From Abyssibius alkaniclasticus (GTDB lineage: Bacteria; Pseudomonadota; Alphaproteobacteria; Rhodobacterales; Rhodobacteraceae): 64,000 bases of DNA. The position numbers and the translations under genes were made by a program. Below the pieces are notes generated by a model. The model had not been told where the DNA came from, searched no databases, and saw only the letters and a list, made by a program, of their open reading frames with translations. Positions within the stretch are counted from its first letter, which is position 1. Each line of letters opens with the position of its first letter. This document shows, piece by piece, positions 30,215 through 39,550 of the stretch. The DNA is taken from assembly GCF_020447305.1 (NCBI RefSeq), contig NZ_CP095732.1:1768501-1832500 (forward strand), in the 5' to 3' direction.

Positions 30215-30781
30215 ATGAAGATCCGTATGATGACCGCCGCTATCGCCCTGTCGATGACCGCAGGCACCGCATTTGCCGAAAGCCATTCAATGGGCAACCC
30301 GATGGTGGGTGGCGCTGAAATGTTCGAAACCATGAACATTGTAGAAAACGCCATGAACTCGGCCGACCACACCACGCTTGTGGCCGCTGTTGCCGCCGCC
30401 GGTCTGGTTGAAACCTTGCAGGGCGAAGGCCCGTTCACCGTGTTTGCCCCGGTCAACGCGGCGTTTGATGCGCTTCCCGAAGGCACGGTTGAAAGCCTGT
30501 TGTTGCCGGAAAACAAAGATACGCTTGTCAAGATCCTGACCTGCCATGTTGTTCCAACCAATGCGCTTTCAGATGCCATTCGCGGCATGGTTGATGATGA
30601 TGGCGGCGTCCACAACGTGGAAACCGTTGGCGGCTGCACGCTGAAAGTCAGCTATGGCGCCGATGACAACATCATGATCGAAGACGAAACAGGCGGGGTC
30701 GCAAATGTGACGATTGCAGACGTTAAACAGTCAAATGGTGTTATCCATGTGATCGACCGCGTCCTGCTGCCAGCGATGTAA
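30215..30781 (+). CDS. Secreted fasciclin-domain protein
   Basis: 188 aa. Sec signal peptide MKIRMMTAAIALSMTAGTAFA, cleaved after AFA near residue 21. One FAS1 domain covers the rest: GPFTVFAPVNAAFDALPEGTV (H1 region) and GVIHVIDRVLLPAM (H2 region). FAS1 proteins mediate adhesion or binding at the cell surface or in the periplasm. AAAGGAGAGA lies just upstream. Located downstream of the sigma/anti-sigma pair and closed by a terminator. Confidence 0.92.
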   Translation: MKIRMMTAAIALSMTAGTAFAESHSMGNPMVGGAEMFETMNIVENAMNSADHTTLVAAVAAAGLVETLQGEGPFTVFAPVNAAFDALPEGTVESLLLPENKDTLVKILTCHVVPTNALSDAIRGMVDDDGGVHNVETVGGCTLKVSYGADDNIMIEDETGGVANVTIADVKQSNGVIHVIDRVLLPAM

Positions 30782-30826
30782 TTTCAACGTTGGCGCGCCG
30801 GTTTCCCCCACACGGCCGGCGCAACG

Positions 30827-30857
30827 GGGTCGCATGGTTCGCCATGCGGCCCTTTTT
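30827..30857 (+). terminator. Rho-independent terminator after the fasciclin gene
   Basis: Stem of 11 bp (30827-30837 with 30842-30852, one G-U pair) capped by a TTCG tetraloop and followed by TTTTT. A second GCGCCGG hairpin (30795-30801 with 30816-30822) lies just before it. The end lies 5 bases from the 3' end of the convergent J-domain gene. Confidence 0.88.
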
Positions 30858-30862
30858 CGTGC

Positions 30863-31519
30863 CTAATCCCTGAAGCTGCGGCTGGCCTTCACTTGGTCCC
30901 AGGCCCAGACGACTTCGGTCAGGCGGTCTTCATCCGCGCGGCTGCCGGAATTCGTGTCGGGGTGAAGGTCTTTGACCAGGGCTTTGTAAACCTTGCGAAT
31001 TTCGGCCTTGGTCATGTCATCCTTTGCGCCCAGAATATCCAGCGCCTTGCGTTCGGTCGGGGGCAGGCGGCGTTGCGATGAACGTGCGGTCGGGCTGGCG
31101 GGGTTCAGCGTGGCCTTGTCGCCCAGCAGTTCATGCGGGTCATCAAAGCCAAAGCGGTGCCAGGCGCGCCCCTCGGGGTTGGCATTGCGCAGCTTTTCGC
31201 TTGAGCCTGAAAACGGCTTGGTCGCCCGGCCCCACACGCCATCGGCCTGCACCTGCTCATCGGGGCTGGGGGCGGCGGCGGCGTCAAAAAAGTTCCATTT
31301 CTGGTTGAAGGCGCGCACATGATCAAGGCAGAACCAGTGGAACTCGTCGGGGTTGTCCACGCTTTTGGGCGCACGATACTTGCCGGGCTTCTCGCAGCCC
31401 GCCTGGTCGCATTTGCGCGACGAGGTTTCCACAGCCCCCGACATGCCGCGCGCACGGGCCCGTTTCTTCTTGTCGGCAGACACGGAAATATCAAATTCGA
31501 GTGGCGTGCGACGGCGCAT
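30863..31519 (-). CDS. J-domain protein (DnaJ-like) next to the cobST region
   Basis: 218 aa. The C-terminal ~60 residues are a J domain with the HPD motif (VKDLHPDTNSG), so it should stimulate an Hsp70 ATPase. The N-terminal half has a Cys/His group (CDQAGCEKPGKYRAP ... WFCLDH) that may bind zinc. Start ATG 31519 (MRRRTPLEFDISVS); the frame extends to 31579 without support. A BolA, J-domain, cobS, cobT neighbourhood is common in alphaproteobacteria, so its job may be tied to that set. Confidence 0.88.
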   Translation of the reverse strand: MRRRTPLEFDISVSADKKKRARARGMSGAVETSSRKCDQAGCEKPGKYRAPKSVDNPDEFHWFCLDHVRAFNQKWNFFDAAAAPSPDEQVQADGVWGRATKPFSGSSEKLRNANPEGRAWHRFGFDDPHELLGDKATLNPASPTARSSQRRLPPTERKALDILGAKDDMTKAEIRKVYKALVKDLHPDTNSGSRADEDRLTEVVWAWDQVKASRSFRD

Positions 31520-31613
31520 AGGTTGATTCCCCAAAGGCTCAAGAGCGCAACACCATAGCCATTTTGGCGCCAAGGCCAAGGGCGGATTGCTTCAAATTGC
31601 CAAACTCTGCCTA

Positions 31614-32153
31614 TTATCGCCGGGATTTGATGAGAACGGTCAGGCCCGCCACCGTGGCCATTACGCCGCCTTCGAGCCAATAGATTTGCGCGCTGGTGAA
31701 CATCTCGCCAAAGCTGCCGCCATATTGGCGCCCGGAAATGCGCGCCCATTCATTTATCGTTTCAACCCAGCCCTGCGGGGATAATCCGGCATAGCGAAGG
31801 ATTTCCTCGCCAATGGCCAAGGCTGCGCCCGGCTGGTTCAGGCTCCACAGACCCCAATTTGCAACCAGCATCATCCAGGCACTTGCCAGCGCGAGCAGCA
31901 GAACCAGAACCGGGTTGCGCAACCCAAGGCGGCGGGCTGCCCCGGCCACCAGGCGCCCGGCACCAAAGCCAAAAAGCAGCCAGAGTATCACCGCAAGCTG
32001 CAAATATTCAAAGCCAGCATCTACCGCATATTGGCTGGCGGCCAGATAGGCGGCAGCGGCCAGACCGCAAATAACGGCTGCGGCCAGCAGTGCAAATATC
32101 AGGTTAAATGGAAAAATCAGTCCGCGCCCTTGGGCGTTGCTGGCAGTCGACAT
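31614..32153 (-). CDS. Multi-pass membrane protein, unknown
   Basis: 179 aa with about four hydrophobic segments (residues 15-38, 48-68, 77-98 and 155-175) and a soluble stretch around 110-150 (GWVETINEWARISGR). ATG 32153 has AGGA 8 nt upstream; an upstream ATG at 32189 is less likely. Not recognised. Divergent from bolA with a 78-bp gap. Confidence 0.7.
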   Translation of the reverse strand: MSTASNAQGRGLIFPFNLIFALLAAAVICGLAAAAYLAASQYAVDAGFEYLQLAVILWLLFGFGAGRLVAGAARRLGLRNPVLVLLLALASAWMMLVANWGLWSLNQPGAALAIGEEILRYAGLSPQGWVETINEWARISGRQYGGSFGEMFTSAQIYWLEGGVMATVAGLTVLIKSRR

Positions 32154-32231
32154 AGGTAATAGTCCTGAACTCAATTTATCGAATCGCACAGCCGTGCTTT
32201 ATTTTGCCCGGTTGGGCAGAGGAGAAAACAA

Positions 32232-32492
32232 GTGGACTATGCCGCGCGCATACATAGCAAACTTTCAGAGGCATTTCACCCCGAATTGCTTGAAATTCAA
32301 GATGATAGCGAGGCGCATCGTGGTCACGGCGGCTATCGCGATGGCGGGCAGACGCATTTTTCGGTGAAAATCCGCGCCGAGGCGTTTCGTGGGCAGTCGC
32401 GCGTGGCCGCACAGCGCGCCGTCATGGCTGCGCTGCGCGAGGAACTGGCCGAACGCGTTCATGCGCTGGTGCTGGATGTGGCTGCGCCCTAA
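32232..32492 (+). CDS. BolA family protein
   Basis: 86 aa. BolA fold with the HFSVKIRAEAFRGQSRVAAQRAV helix-turn region and conserved His. BolA proteins pair with monothiol glutaredoxins in Fe-S trafficking or act in stress morphology control. Starts with GTG at 32232, supported by AGGAG 8 nt upstream. Convergent with the DUF4177 gene (4-nt overlap of 3' ends). Confidence 0.88.
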   Translation: MDYAARIHSKLSEAFHPELLEIQDDSEAHRGHGGYRDGGQTHFSVKIRAEAFRGQSRVAAQRAVMAALREELAERVHALVLDVAAP

Positions 32493-33010
32493 TCGCGCCC
32501 GGCCGGGCCGATTTTCGGGGCGTTTTCATCGCTGTCCGTATCGCGGCTGCTGAGCGGGCTGAATACACCGCTGGTGCTGGTTGTGCGCGGCGCTTCCGGG
32601 TCGGCCTGCATTCGCGGTTCGGCCCGCTCGGTCTTGGCCTGGCTGGGGGCGGGCACCGGCGCTATGGTCTCAATCGGCGCGCTTTGCGTTGCAGGCTTTT
32701 CAACCGGCTTGTTGCGGGCGCGTTTTTCCACCATCGTTTCAAGGCGCTGGTCAAGCGGCACGGCGCCTTTTGCATCTTTTGCGCGGCGGAAAATCAGAAA
32801 GGTTTCTTCGCCGATTTTGGCCTTGCTCAGCAGGCCGGATTTGCCCTCGACCTGAAAGCGTTCCTGGGCCACATACTCCCAGCCTTCGCGGGCTTCGGTA
32901 TTGATCGCCTCGGCCAGCACATGCGCAAACCGTTCGGGCAGGGTTTTGATGCCCTTCACCTTTTTGGCCACGCTTGGCGCGACAATCACCTTATATTCAA
33001 AGTCAGACAT
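32489..33010 (-). CDS. DUF4177 domain protein
   Basis: 173 aa. N-terminal ~75 residues form a DUF4177-like module (FEYKVIVAPS ... EGWEYVAQERF). The remainder is a Pro/Ala/Glu-rich low-complexity tail without domain. Lies 8 bases downstream of gatB in the same direction, so likely co-transcribed. Function unknown. Confidence 0.8.
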   Translation of the reverse strand: MSDFEYKVIVAPSVAKKVKGIKTLPERFAHVLAEAINTEAREGWEYVAQERFQVEGKSGLLSKAKIGEETFLIFRRAKDAKGAVPLDQRLETMVEKRARNKPVEKPATQSAPIETIAPVPAPSQAKTERAEPRMQADPEAPRTTSTSGVFSPLSSRDTDSDENAPKIGPAGRD

Positions 33011-33018
33011 CCGCCCTC

Positions 33019-34533
33019 CTAAAGCCCGAGCTTGGCGCGGACCATTTCATTCACCACTTTCGGGTTGGCCTTGCCCCCCGAAGCCTTGATCACCTGACCC
33101 ACGAACCAGCCCGCCATAGACGGTTTTTCGCGCGCTGCGGCCGCCTTGTCGGGATTGGCGGCAATCACCTCGTCAACCGCCGCTTCAATCGCGCCGGTAT
33201 CGGTGACCTGCCGCATCCCGCGTGCCTCGACAATCTCGGCAGGCTCGCCGCCTTCGGTCCAGACAATCTCGAACACATCCTTGGCGATCTTGCCGGAAAT
33301 TGCGTCAGCCGCAAGCAGGTCCAGCAATCCGCCAAGCTGATCGGCGGAAATCGGCGAGGCGTCGATCTCCAGCCCCTCCTTGTTCAGCCGCCCGAACAGC
33401 TCGTTGATGATCCAGTTTGCCGCTGTCTTGCCATCGCGGCCTTTGGCCACGGTTTCAAAGAAATCGGCGTTGATCGTGTCGGCGGTCAGCACGCCGGCGT
33501 CATATTCGGTCATGCCGAATTTTTCCACAAAGCGCGCCTTCTTGGCATCGGGCAGTTCGGGCAGGCTGGCGGCAATGCCATCAACCCAGGCCTGTTCAAT
33601 TTCCAGCGGCAGCAGGTCGGGGCAGGGGAAATAACGATAGTCATGCGCCTCTTCCTTGCTCCGCATCGAGCGGGTTTCGCCCTTGTTGGGGTCATACAGG
33701 CGCGTTTCCTGATCGACCGTGCCACCATCTTCCACAATCGCGATCTGGCGCTTCACCTCATAGTCAATCGCCTGCTGGATAAACCGCATGGAGTTCATGT
33801 TCTTGATCTCGCAGCGCGTGCCGAGCAGCGAAAAATCGCCCGTTTCGCGGAATTTCTCGTAAGTGCCGGCCGTGCAGATCGACACGTTCACATCGGCGCG
33901 CAGGCTGCCTTCCTGCATATTGCCATCGCAGGTGCCCAGATAGCGCAGAATCTGGCGCAGCTTGCGCACATATTCCGCCGCTTCCTCCGGCCCGCGAATA
34001 TCGGGGCGGCTGACAATTTCCATCAGCGCAACGCCGGTGCGGTTGAGGTCGACAAAGCTCATCTCCGGGTCCATGTCATGAACCGATTTGCCGGCGTCCT
34101 GCTCCACATGAATCCGTTCGATCCGCACCTTGCGGCCAATGCCGGGGGCCATGTCGACCAGCACTTCACCCTCGCCCACGATCGGGTGGTAAAGCTGGCT
34201 GATCTGATAGCCTTGCGGCAGGTCGGGGTAGAAATAGTTCTTCCGGTCAAAGCTCGAGAACAGGTTGATTTTTGCCTTCAGCCCCAGCCCGGTGCGCACG
34301 GCCTGTTCGATGCAAAACGCGTTCACCACCGGCAACATGCCCGGCATGGCGGCATCGACAAGGCTGACATGCGTGTTGGGGGCCGCGCCAAAACCTGTGG
34401 ATGCGCCCGAAAACAGCTTGGATTTACTGGCGATCTGCGCATGAACCTCCATGCCAATCACCACCTCATAGTCGCCCTTGGCGCCGTGATAGATTTTCGG
34501 GGTCGGGTCGGTATAGGCAAGCGTGTTCATCAT
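33019..34533 (-). CDS. gatB: GatB, aspartyl/glutamyl-tRNA amidotransferase subunit B
   Basis: Kinase/transamidase subunit of GatCAB, which converts Glu-tRNAGln or Asp-tRNAAsn to the amide. 504 aa. N-terminal catalytic region with [20 protein letters not shown] and the [10 protein letters not shown] motif, [17 protein letters not shown] in the centre, YQY-type tail domain at the end. Starts [10 protein letters not shown]. gatA and gatC are not adjacent, which is usual in this order. Confidence 0.97.
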   Translation of the reverse strand: MMNTLAYTDPTPKIYHGAKGDYEVVIGMEVHAQIASKSKLFSGASTGFGAAPNTHVSLVDAAMPGMLPVVNAFCIEQAVRTGLGLKAKINLFSSFDRKNYFYPDLPQGYQISQLYHPIVGEGEVLVDMAPGIGRKVRIERIHVEQDAGKSVHDMDPEMSFVDLNRTGVALMEIVSRPDIRGPEEAAEYVRKLRQILRYLGTCDGNMQEGSLRADVNVSICTAGTYEKFRETGDFSLLGTRCEIKNMNSMRFIQQAIDYEVKRQIAIVEDGGTVDQETRLYDPNKGETRSMRSKEEAHDYRYFPCPDLLPLEIEQAWVDGIAASLPELPDAKKARFVEKFGMTEYDAGVLTADTINADFFETVAKGRDGKTAANWIINELFGRLNKEGLEIDASPISADQLGGLLDLLAADAISGKIAKDVFEIVWTEGGEPAEIVEARGMRQVTDTGAIEAAVDEVIAANPDKAAAAREKPSMAGWFVGQVIKASGGKANPKVVNEMVRAKLGL

Positions 34534-34590
34534 GGCCCTCAGCTAGGTTTGCGAAGGGTTGTAGGCAGTTAGGCGGGCTTGGGCAAGGGC

Positions 34591-35202
34591 TCAGCCACGC
34601 GCAACAGCGCGGCACAAGGCGATTTGTGCCAATCCGACCAGCAGGAAAGCCGCAACAAGCAGCCCGACCATCTGCACAACCGGGCCATAGCCCGCCGCAG
34701 TCGGGTCAAGAAAGAAATAGGGGTAAAGCCCAGTCGCCGCACCGCGCAGCAGGGCATAGGCGCAATAGGCCAGCGGATAAATCAGCCAGTAAAGCGCATG
34801 GCTGAACCGCAGCCCGGCCTTTGGCGCAAAGCCCATCCAAAGCCCGATGTAAAGCGCGGGCAGGGCGGTGTGCAACATCTGGTCCAACAGCCAGTTCAGC
34901 CCTGTCGGGCTGAACAGCGGGGCCAGCAGAATGTGATACACCACCGCCACAAAGCCGATATACAGCGCCACCGCCGCGCGCAGTGGCGCGTTTTGCGCGA
35001 TCCGCCCCGAAGGTGCAAGCGCGACCGCACTTAGCACCACTGCGGCCAATGTGTTGGTCAGGATGGTGAAAAAGCTGAACAGATTCACAAGCGCCGCCAG
35101 CGCGCCGGAAAAATCCGCATCATTCAGGGTCAGGTAGATTTGCGTACCAAGCGTCGCCCAGGCGGCAAGCGCCACCACAAGGTGAATTCCACGTATCCCC
35201 AT
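34591..35202 (-). CDS. Pr6Pr-like six-helix membrane protein
   Basis: 203 aa with six hydrophobic segments and a FTILTNTLAAVVLS motif typical of Pr6Pr (FAR-17a/AIG1-like) proteins. ATG 35202 follows AGGGG 7 nt upstream; frame stays open to 35409 without support. Last gene of the ArsR-SRPBCC string. Function unknown; membership in that operon is inferred from strand and short gaps. Confidence 0.75.
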   Translation of the reverse strand: MGIRGIHLVVALAAWATLGTQIYLTLNDADFSGALAALVNLFSFFTILTNTLAAVVLSAVALAPSGRIAQNAPLRAAVALYIGFVAVVYHILLAPLFSPTGLNWLLDQMLHTALPALYIGLWMGFAPKAGLRFSHALYWLIYPLAYCAYALLRGAATGLYPYFFLDPTAAGYGPVVQMVGLLVAAFLLVGLAQIALCRAVARG

Positions 35203-35230
35203 TCTGCACCCCTGCATGGCTTCAATGGCG

Positions 35231-35719
35231 CTATTCAACCGCGCCATCGGGCGTGGCGCAAGGGGTTGTTTCCTGTCCATGCGCCTCCAGATAAGCGGCG
35301 AGCTTGCCCAATGTCTGATAGCCCAATTCAACCGCGTTATAGGTTTTGGCGGCGCGCAAGTCCTCGGCTGTTGCGAACCGCATACAGAGCCGCAGCGCCG
35401 TGCCGCCATCTTGCGGCATCAGCGTAATTTCTGCGGTTTTGGATTGCTCTCCGCGGCCGTCATCATCCAGCAAATAGACAATGCGGCGCGGCTTGTCATA
35501 AACCGTAAAGCGGTGGCGGTTGGCAAAGACCGTGCCATCAGGTGCGATCATGTCAAACCGCCATTGCCCGCCTTCGCGCAGGTCTATCTCTTTGGTTTTG
35601 CAGCTGAACCCGTCCGGCCCCCACCATGTTGGCAGCACGTTCGGGTCGCTCAGCGCGGCCCAGACCACTTCGGGTGTGGCATTGAACTGGCGTTCCAGCA
35701 CCATTGTTCGGTTGTCCAT
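35231..35719 (-). CDS. SRPBCC (AHSA1-like) protein, second copy
   Basis: 162 aa START-like ligand-binding fold. ERQFNATPEVVWAALSDPNVLPTWWGP is the typical AHSA1 N-terminus. ATG 35719 is chosen; a TTG at 35731 overlapping the stop of the upstream gene (TTGA) is an alternative. Sits in an ArsR-led operon with a paralogue upstream; such pairs may handle small hydrophobic ligands. Confidence 0.85.
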   Translation of the reverse strand: MDNRTMVLERQFNATPEVVWAALSDPNVLPTWWGPDGFSCKTKEIDLREGGQWRFDMIAPDGTVFANRHRFTVYDKPRRIVYLLDDDGRGEQSKTAEITLMPQDGGTALRLCMRFATAEDLRAAKTYNAVELGYQTLGKLAAYLEAHGQETTPCATPDGAVE

Positions 35720-35727
35720 AGCCGCGC

Positions 35728-36180
35728 TCAATTCTGCAGGCCTTGCGCATAGGCTTCCAACTGGTCGGCCACCGTGCCCCAGCCCTCATGAAAGCCCATT
35801 TCTTCGTGCCGCTTGCGCGTATCGGGGTTTCCGTGGCGGGCAAGGGCGGTGTATTCGGTGCCATCGGGGTGGTCGGCAAATGTCATGATTGCCGTGAAAA
35901 ACGGGTTGGGTGCCGGAATGTAACCGGCCAGCAGCGTGTCGGTCGTGACCAGCTTTTCGCCGGTAACAACCTCCAGCACGCAGCCCTCGTTCGGGTATTC
36001 GGTCCCGTCAACCTCGAACAGCGAATAAAAGCGCCCGCCGGCGAAAAGCTGCACCTCGGCATCAAGAATTTTATGCGGCCTGGGAATGAAGAAATTCTTC
36101 AAATGCTCGGGCTGGGTAAAACATTCCCAGATCAGCGCGCGCGGGGCTTTCAGAATGCGGTGCAATTTCAGGTCGTTCAT
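35728..36180 (-). CDS. SRPBCC (AHSA1-like) protein, first copy
   Basis: 150 aa START-like fold: LHRILKAPRALIWECFTQPEHLKNFF at the N-terminus, HEEMGFHEGWGTVADQLEAYA at the C-terminus. Its ATG overlaps the ArsR stop by 4 nt, the common ArsR/AHSA1 two-gene arrangement. Paralogue of the next gene downstream. Confidence 0.88.
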   Translation of the reverse strand: MNDLKLHRILKAPRALIWECFTQPEHLKNFFIPRPHKILDAEVQLFAGGRFYSLFEVDGTEYPNEGCVLEVVTGEKLVTTDTLLAGYIPAPNPFFTAIMTFADHPDGTEYTALARHGNPDTRKRHEEMGFHEGWGTVADQLEAYAQGLQN

Positions 36181-36515
36181 GGTTTTTCCTTTGTCAGGGT
36201 TTCGATATAGGCCTCAAGCCGGTCCAGGCGGCCATTCCACATATCGCGCTGGGCCGACAGCCAGTCTTCCACCGGCGCCAGCGCATCGGGGCGCAGCGCG
36301 CACTGCCGTGTGCGCCCTTCTTTTCGGGTTTCGATCAGCCCGCCGTCCTCCAGCTTTTTGATGTGCTGCATCAGCGAGGGCAGGGCCATGTCGAAGGGTT
36401 CGGCCAATACGCCCACGCTGGCCGGGCCACGGGCCAGCCGGGCCAGAACCGCGCGGCGCGTCGGGTCGGCAAGCGCATGGAAGATCGAATCGAGTTGCGG
36501 CGAATACTTAGTCAT
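36177..36515 (-). CDS. ArsR-family winged-helix repressor
   Basis: 112 aa DNA-binding regulator. LADPTRRAVLARLARGPASV and the HTH MALPSLMQHIKKLEDGGLI are clear. Lacks the CxC metal box of ArsR proper, so it senses something else. Start ATG 36515; frame is open to 36587 but that stretch runs through the operator-like palindrome. First gene of an operon with two SRPBCC proteins and a membrane protein. Confidence 0.9.
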   Translation of the reverse strand: MTKYSPQLDSIFHALADPTRRAVLARLARGPASVGVLAEPFDMALPSLMQHIKKLEDGGLIETRKEGRTRQCALRPDALAPVEDWLSAQRDMWNGRLDRLEAYIETLTKEKP

Positions 36516-36528
36516 AAGCCTAAGTATT
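36503..36528. promoter_or_regulatory. Palindromic operator across the ArsR start codon
   Basis: AATACTTAG (36503-36511) and CTAAGTATT (36520-36528) are perfect 9-bp arms around 8 nt that include the ArsR start codon. AT-rich and exact in a GC-rich region, it fits autoregulation by the ArsR protein, or a hairpin hiding the start codon. Confidence 0.65.
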
Positions 36529-36667
36529 GCCGTCGCGCAAAATTTGTCCAGCCCCTTTTGCGGGGCCAAGGTTGCCAGTGGCCCCAAAAAACCCTATCTG
36601 GGCGGTATCCCGCCGTATACACATGCTGAATACACATACCCGCAGACCCCAAGTATCAGAGGCCAGA

Positions 36668-38860
36668 ATGACCGCACGCAGCATTAAATCCGGATTGCAG
36701 GTCGATGACCGGCTCGTTGCCTTTATCGAGCAGCAGGCGCTGCCCGGCACCGGCATCACGGCCACCGATTTCTGGCGCGGCTTCGAGGCGATCATCTCCG
36801 AACTTGCCCCCGAGAACCGCGCGCTGCTGGCGCGACGCGAAGAATTGCAGGCAAAAATTGATGCCTGGCATATCGCCAACCGCGACAAGCCGCATGACGC
36901 CGCCGCCTATGGCGCGATGTTGGCCGATATCGGCTATATCGTGCCCGAAGGCGCAGCGTTCGAGATTGAAACCAGCAATATCGACCCCGAAATCGCCTCC
37001 ATTGCGGGGCCGCAGCTTGTGGTGCCGGTCATGAATGCGCGCTACGCGCTGAACGCCGCCAATGCCCGCTGGGGCAGCCTGTATGATTCGCTTTATGGCA
37101 CCGATGCGCTGGGCGATTTGCCAAGCGGTAAGGGCTATGATGCGCAGCGCGGCGCGCGCGTCATTGCCTGGGCCAAGGCGCATCTGGACAGGGCAGCGCC
37201 GCTGGCGGGCGGAAGCTGGGCCGATGTCACCAGACTGCGCGTTGATGGTGAAATGCTGATCGCCACCACGCCCGAAGGCGAAACCGGCCTTGCCGACCCG
37301 TCGCAATTTGTCGGCTATCTGGAAAACGGTCTGTGCCCGTTGCAGGTGCTGTTGCGCAAGAACGGCCTGCTGCTGGAAATTCTGGTCGATCCATCCACCC
37401 CGGTTGGCGCGCAAGACCTTGCCGGCATTTCCGACATTTACCTTGAATCCGCCATTTCAGCGATCATGGATTGCGAAGATTCCGTCGCGGCCGTCGATGC
37501 CGAAGACAAGGTTCTGGCCTATGCCAACTGGCTGGGGCTGATGAAGGGCGATCTGACCGAGACCGTTACCAAGGGCGGCAAGACCTTCACCCGCAAGCTG
37601 AACCCCGACAGCACCTACCAAACGCCTGATGGCGGCAAGCTGACGGTCAAGGGCCGCGCGCTGATGCTGGTGCGCAATGTCGGCCACCTGATGACCAACC
37701 CCGCCATTCTGGATGCCGAGGGCCGCGAGGTGCCCGAAGGCATTATGGATGCGATGATCACCACGCTTTGCGCGCTGCATGACCTGAAGTTCAACCATGC
37801 CAATTCGGCGGCGGGCTCGATCTATGTCGTCAAACCCAAGATGCACGGGCCACAGGAAGTGGCTTTTGCCGATAAGCTGTTCGACCGAGTGGAAAACGCG
37901 CTGCGCCTGCCAAACAATACCGTGAAGCTCGGCATCATGGATGAAGAGCGCCGCACATCGCTGAACCTTGGCGAATGTATCCGCGCCGCGCGCCACCGTG
38001 TCGCCTTCATCAATACCGGATTCCTCGACCGGACGGGCGACGAGATCCATACCTCGATGCAGGCCGGGCCGATGCTGCGCAAGGGCGATATGAAAACCGC
38101 CGCCTGGATTGGCGCTTACGAAAACAACAATGTCGATACCGGCCTGGCCTGCGGGCTGATGGGGCGCGCGCAAATCGGCAAGGGCATGTGGGCCATGCCG
38201 GATTTGATGGCCGATATGCTGGCCCAGAAAGGCGCGCACCCGGCTGCGGGTGCCAATTGCGCCTGGGTGCCCAGCCCCACCGCCGCCACGCTGCACGCCA
38301 CGCATTACCATCTGTGCGATGTTGCCGCCGTGCAGCAAAAACTGCGCGAAGCAGGCCCGCGCCCGGGCCGTGGCGGGTTGCTGAACATTCCGCTGGCCGC
38401 CGGGCAGAACTGGTCGGAAGACGAGATCACCGCCGAGCTGGAAAACAACGCGCAGGGCATTCTGGGTTACGTCGTGCGCTGGGTCGACCAGGGTGTCGGC
38501 TGTTCCAAAGTGCCCGATATCAACGATGTCGGCCTGATGGAAGACCGCGCCACCTGCCGCATTTCAAGCCAGCATATGGCCAATTGGCTGGAACATGGCG
38601 TGGTGGATGATGTGCGCGTGCTTGAGGTGATGCGCAAAATGGCCAGGGTCGTCGATGCGCAAAACGCCGATGACCCCGCCTATAGGCCAATGGCACCGGG
38701 CTATGACGGCCCGGCCTTCAATGCCGCCGTTGATCTTGTGCTGAAAGGCGCCGCACAGCCCTCGGGCTATACCGAGCCGCTGTTGCACGCCTATCGCCAG
38801 CAGGCCAAGGAAGACCAGCGCCAGCAGGCAAGCCGCGCAGATGCCGCAAACAGGCTTTAG
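36668..38860 (+). CDS. glcB: Malate synthase G
   Basis: Condenses glyoxylate and acetyl-CoA to malate. 730 aa, the size of the monomeric G isoform. ATG 36668 gives a normal N-terminus ([19 protein letters not shown]); the frame extends to 36527 without homology. Motifs: [38 protein letters not shown], and [20 protein letters not shown]. Stands alone; isocitrate lyase is not nearby. Its stop overlaps that of the convergent YdcH gene. Confidence 0.97.
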   Translation: MTARSIKSGLQVDDRLVAFIEQQALPGTGITATDFWRGFEAIISELAPENRALLARREELQAKIDAWHIANRDKPHDAAAYGAMLADIGYIVPEGAAFEIETSNIDPEIASIAGPQLVVPVMNARYALNAANARWGSLYDSLYGTDALGDLPSGKGYDAQRGARVIAWAKAHLDRAAPLAGGSWADVTRLRVDGEMLIATTPEGETGLADPSQFVGYLENGLCPLQVLLRKNGLLLEILVDPSTPVGAQDLAGISDIYLESAISAIMDCEDSVAAVDAEDKVLAYANWLGLMKGDLTETVTKGGKTFTRKLNPDSTYQTPDGGKLTVKGRALMLVRNVGHLMTNPAILDAEGREVPEGIMDAMITTLCALHDLKFNHANSAAGSIYVVKPKMHGPQEVAFADKLFDRVENALRLPNNTVKLGIMDEERRTSLNLGECIRAARHRVAFINTGFLDRTGDEIHTSMQAGPMLRKGDMKTAAWIGAYENNNVDTGLACGLMGRAQIGKGMWAMPDLMADMLAQKGAHPAAGANCAWVPSPTAATLHATHYHLCDVAAVQQKLREAGPRPGRGGLLNIPLAAGQNWSEDEITAELENNAQGILGYVVRWVDQGVGCSKVPDINDVGLMEDRATCRISSQHMANWLEHGVVDDVRVLEVMRKMARVVDAQNADDPAYRPMAPGYDGPAFNAAVDLVLKGAAQPSGYTEPLLHAYRQQAKEDQRQQASRADAANRL

Positions 38861-39090
38861 CGCAAATAGGGCGCGATCTGGTCGAGCAGCGCCAGGCGCT
38901 GCTTGCGCCAGGTTTCGGCGGTAAAATCATCCACCGGGTCCAGATTGGTTTCAGCACGGTGGATCTGGTTGTTCAGCGCCTCATAGTCATCGGCCAGTTT
39001 GGCAAAATGCGCGTCGTTCAGTTTTAGCGCATGAATGCGCTCGCTCTGATCGGGAAACTGGTCGGCAAGTGAATTTGGCCGGTGGCTCAT
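38857..39090 (-). CDS. YdcH family (DUF465) small protein
   Basis: 77 aa, highly charged, two helices with a Leu/Ala heptad pattern ([20 protein letters not shown]). Length and RLALLDQI-type C-terminus match YdcH/DUF465. Function unknown. AAGGAG 8 nt before the ATG at 39090 fixes the start; the longer frame to 39309 is spurious. Confidence 0.82.
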   Translation of the reverse strand: MSHRPNSLADQFPDQSERIHALKLNDAHFAKLADDYEALNNQIHRAETNLDPVDDFTAETWRKQRLALLDQIAPYLR

Positions 39091-39229
39091 GCTGTCGCTC
39101 CTTCTTTCAGGGCAGTTTGCCCGCGTTGTGCGCCCGCAACATTGCGCCAGATCAAACCACAGCCGAAATGGGGTTGTTTTTTTGCACAAATAGGCAAGAC
39201 TCGCGCCACCCAGAAACAGGAGCAGAGAC

Positions 39230-39490
39230 ATGACTATAACTCTAGAAGGCATTATCATTCTTGTTGTTATCGGTGCGGTTGCCGGCTGGCTTGCGGGCCA
39301 GTTGGTCAAGGGCTATGGCTTTGGCCTTGTCGGCAATATCATCGTCGGAATCGTTGGCGCGGCGATTGCCAGCTTTGTCTTGCCGGCCATTGGTGTTGTC
39401 ATCGGTTCGGGCATAATCGGCGGCATCATCAACGCCACACTCGGCGCGGTTCTGCTGCTCATCGTCATCCGCTTTGTGAACCGGGCGTAA
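39230..39490 (+). CDS. GlsB/YeaQ/YmgE family stress membrane protein
   Basis: 86 aa, almost entirely hydrophobic, three membrane segments with Gly-rich turns (GAVAGWLAGQLVKGYGFGLV, GNIIVGIVGAAIASFVLP). Typical transglycosylase-associated protein family, linked to general stress in other bacteria. AGGAG upstream of the ATG. Divergent from ydcH. Confidence 0.88.
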   Translation: MTITLEGIIILVVIGAVAGWLAGQLVKGYGFGLVGNIIVGIVGAAIASFVLPAIGVVIGSGIIGGIINATLGAVLLLIVIRFVNRA

Positions 39491-39500
39491 ACGCATTACA

Positions 39501-39532
39501 AATGGCGCAGCGGCCAGCCCCGTTGCGCCATT
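39501..39532 (+). terminator. Hairpin between GlsB-like and amidotransferase genes
   Basis: Nine-bp stem AATGGCGCA (39501-39509) with TGCGCCATT (39524-39532) and 14-nt loop, no T-run after it. Probably a Rho-dependent or weak terminator after the stress gene; it ends 6 bases before the Shine-Dalgarno of the next gene. Confidence 0.4.
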
Positions 39533-39550
39533 CCTGAAAGGAGAGCCTGC

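Noticed and set aside
39142-39155. TTGCG-N4-ATCAA before the GlsB-like gene
   Set aside because: Only 8 of 10 FNR positions match and no -10 lies at the right distance.
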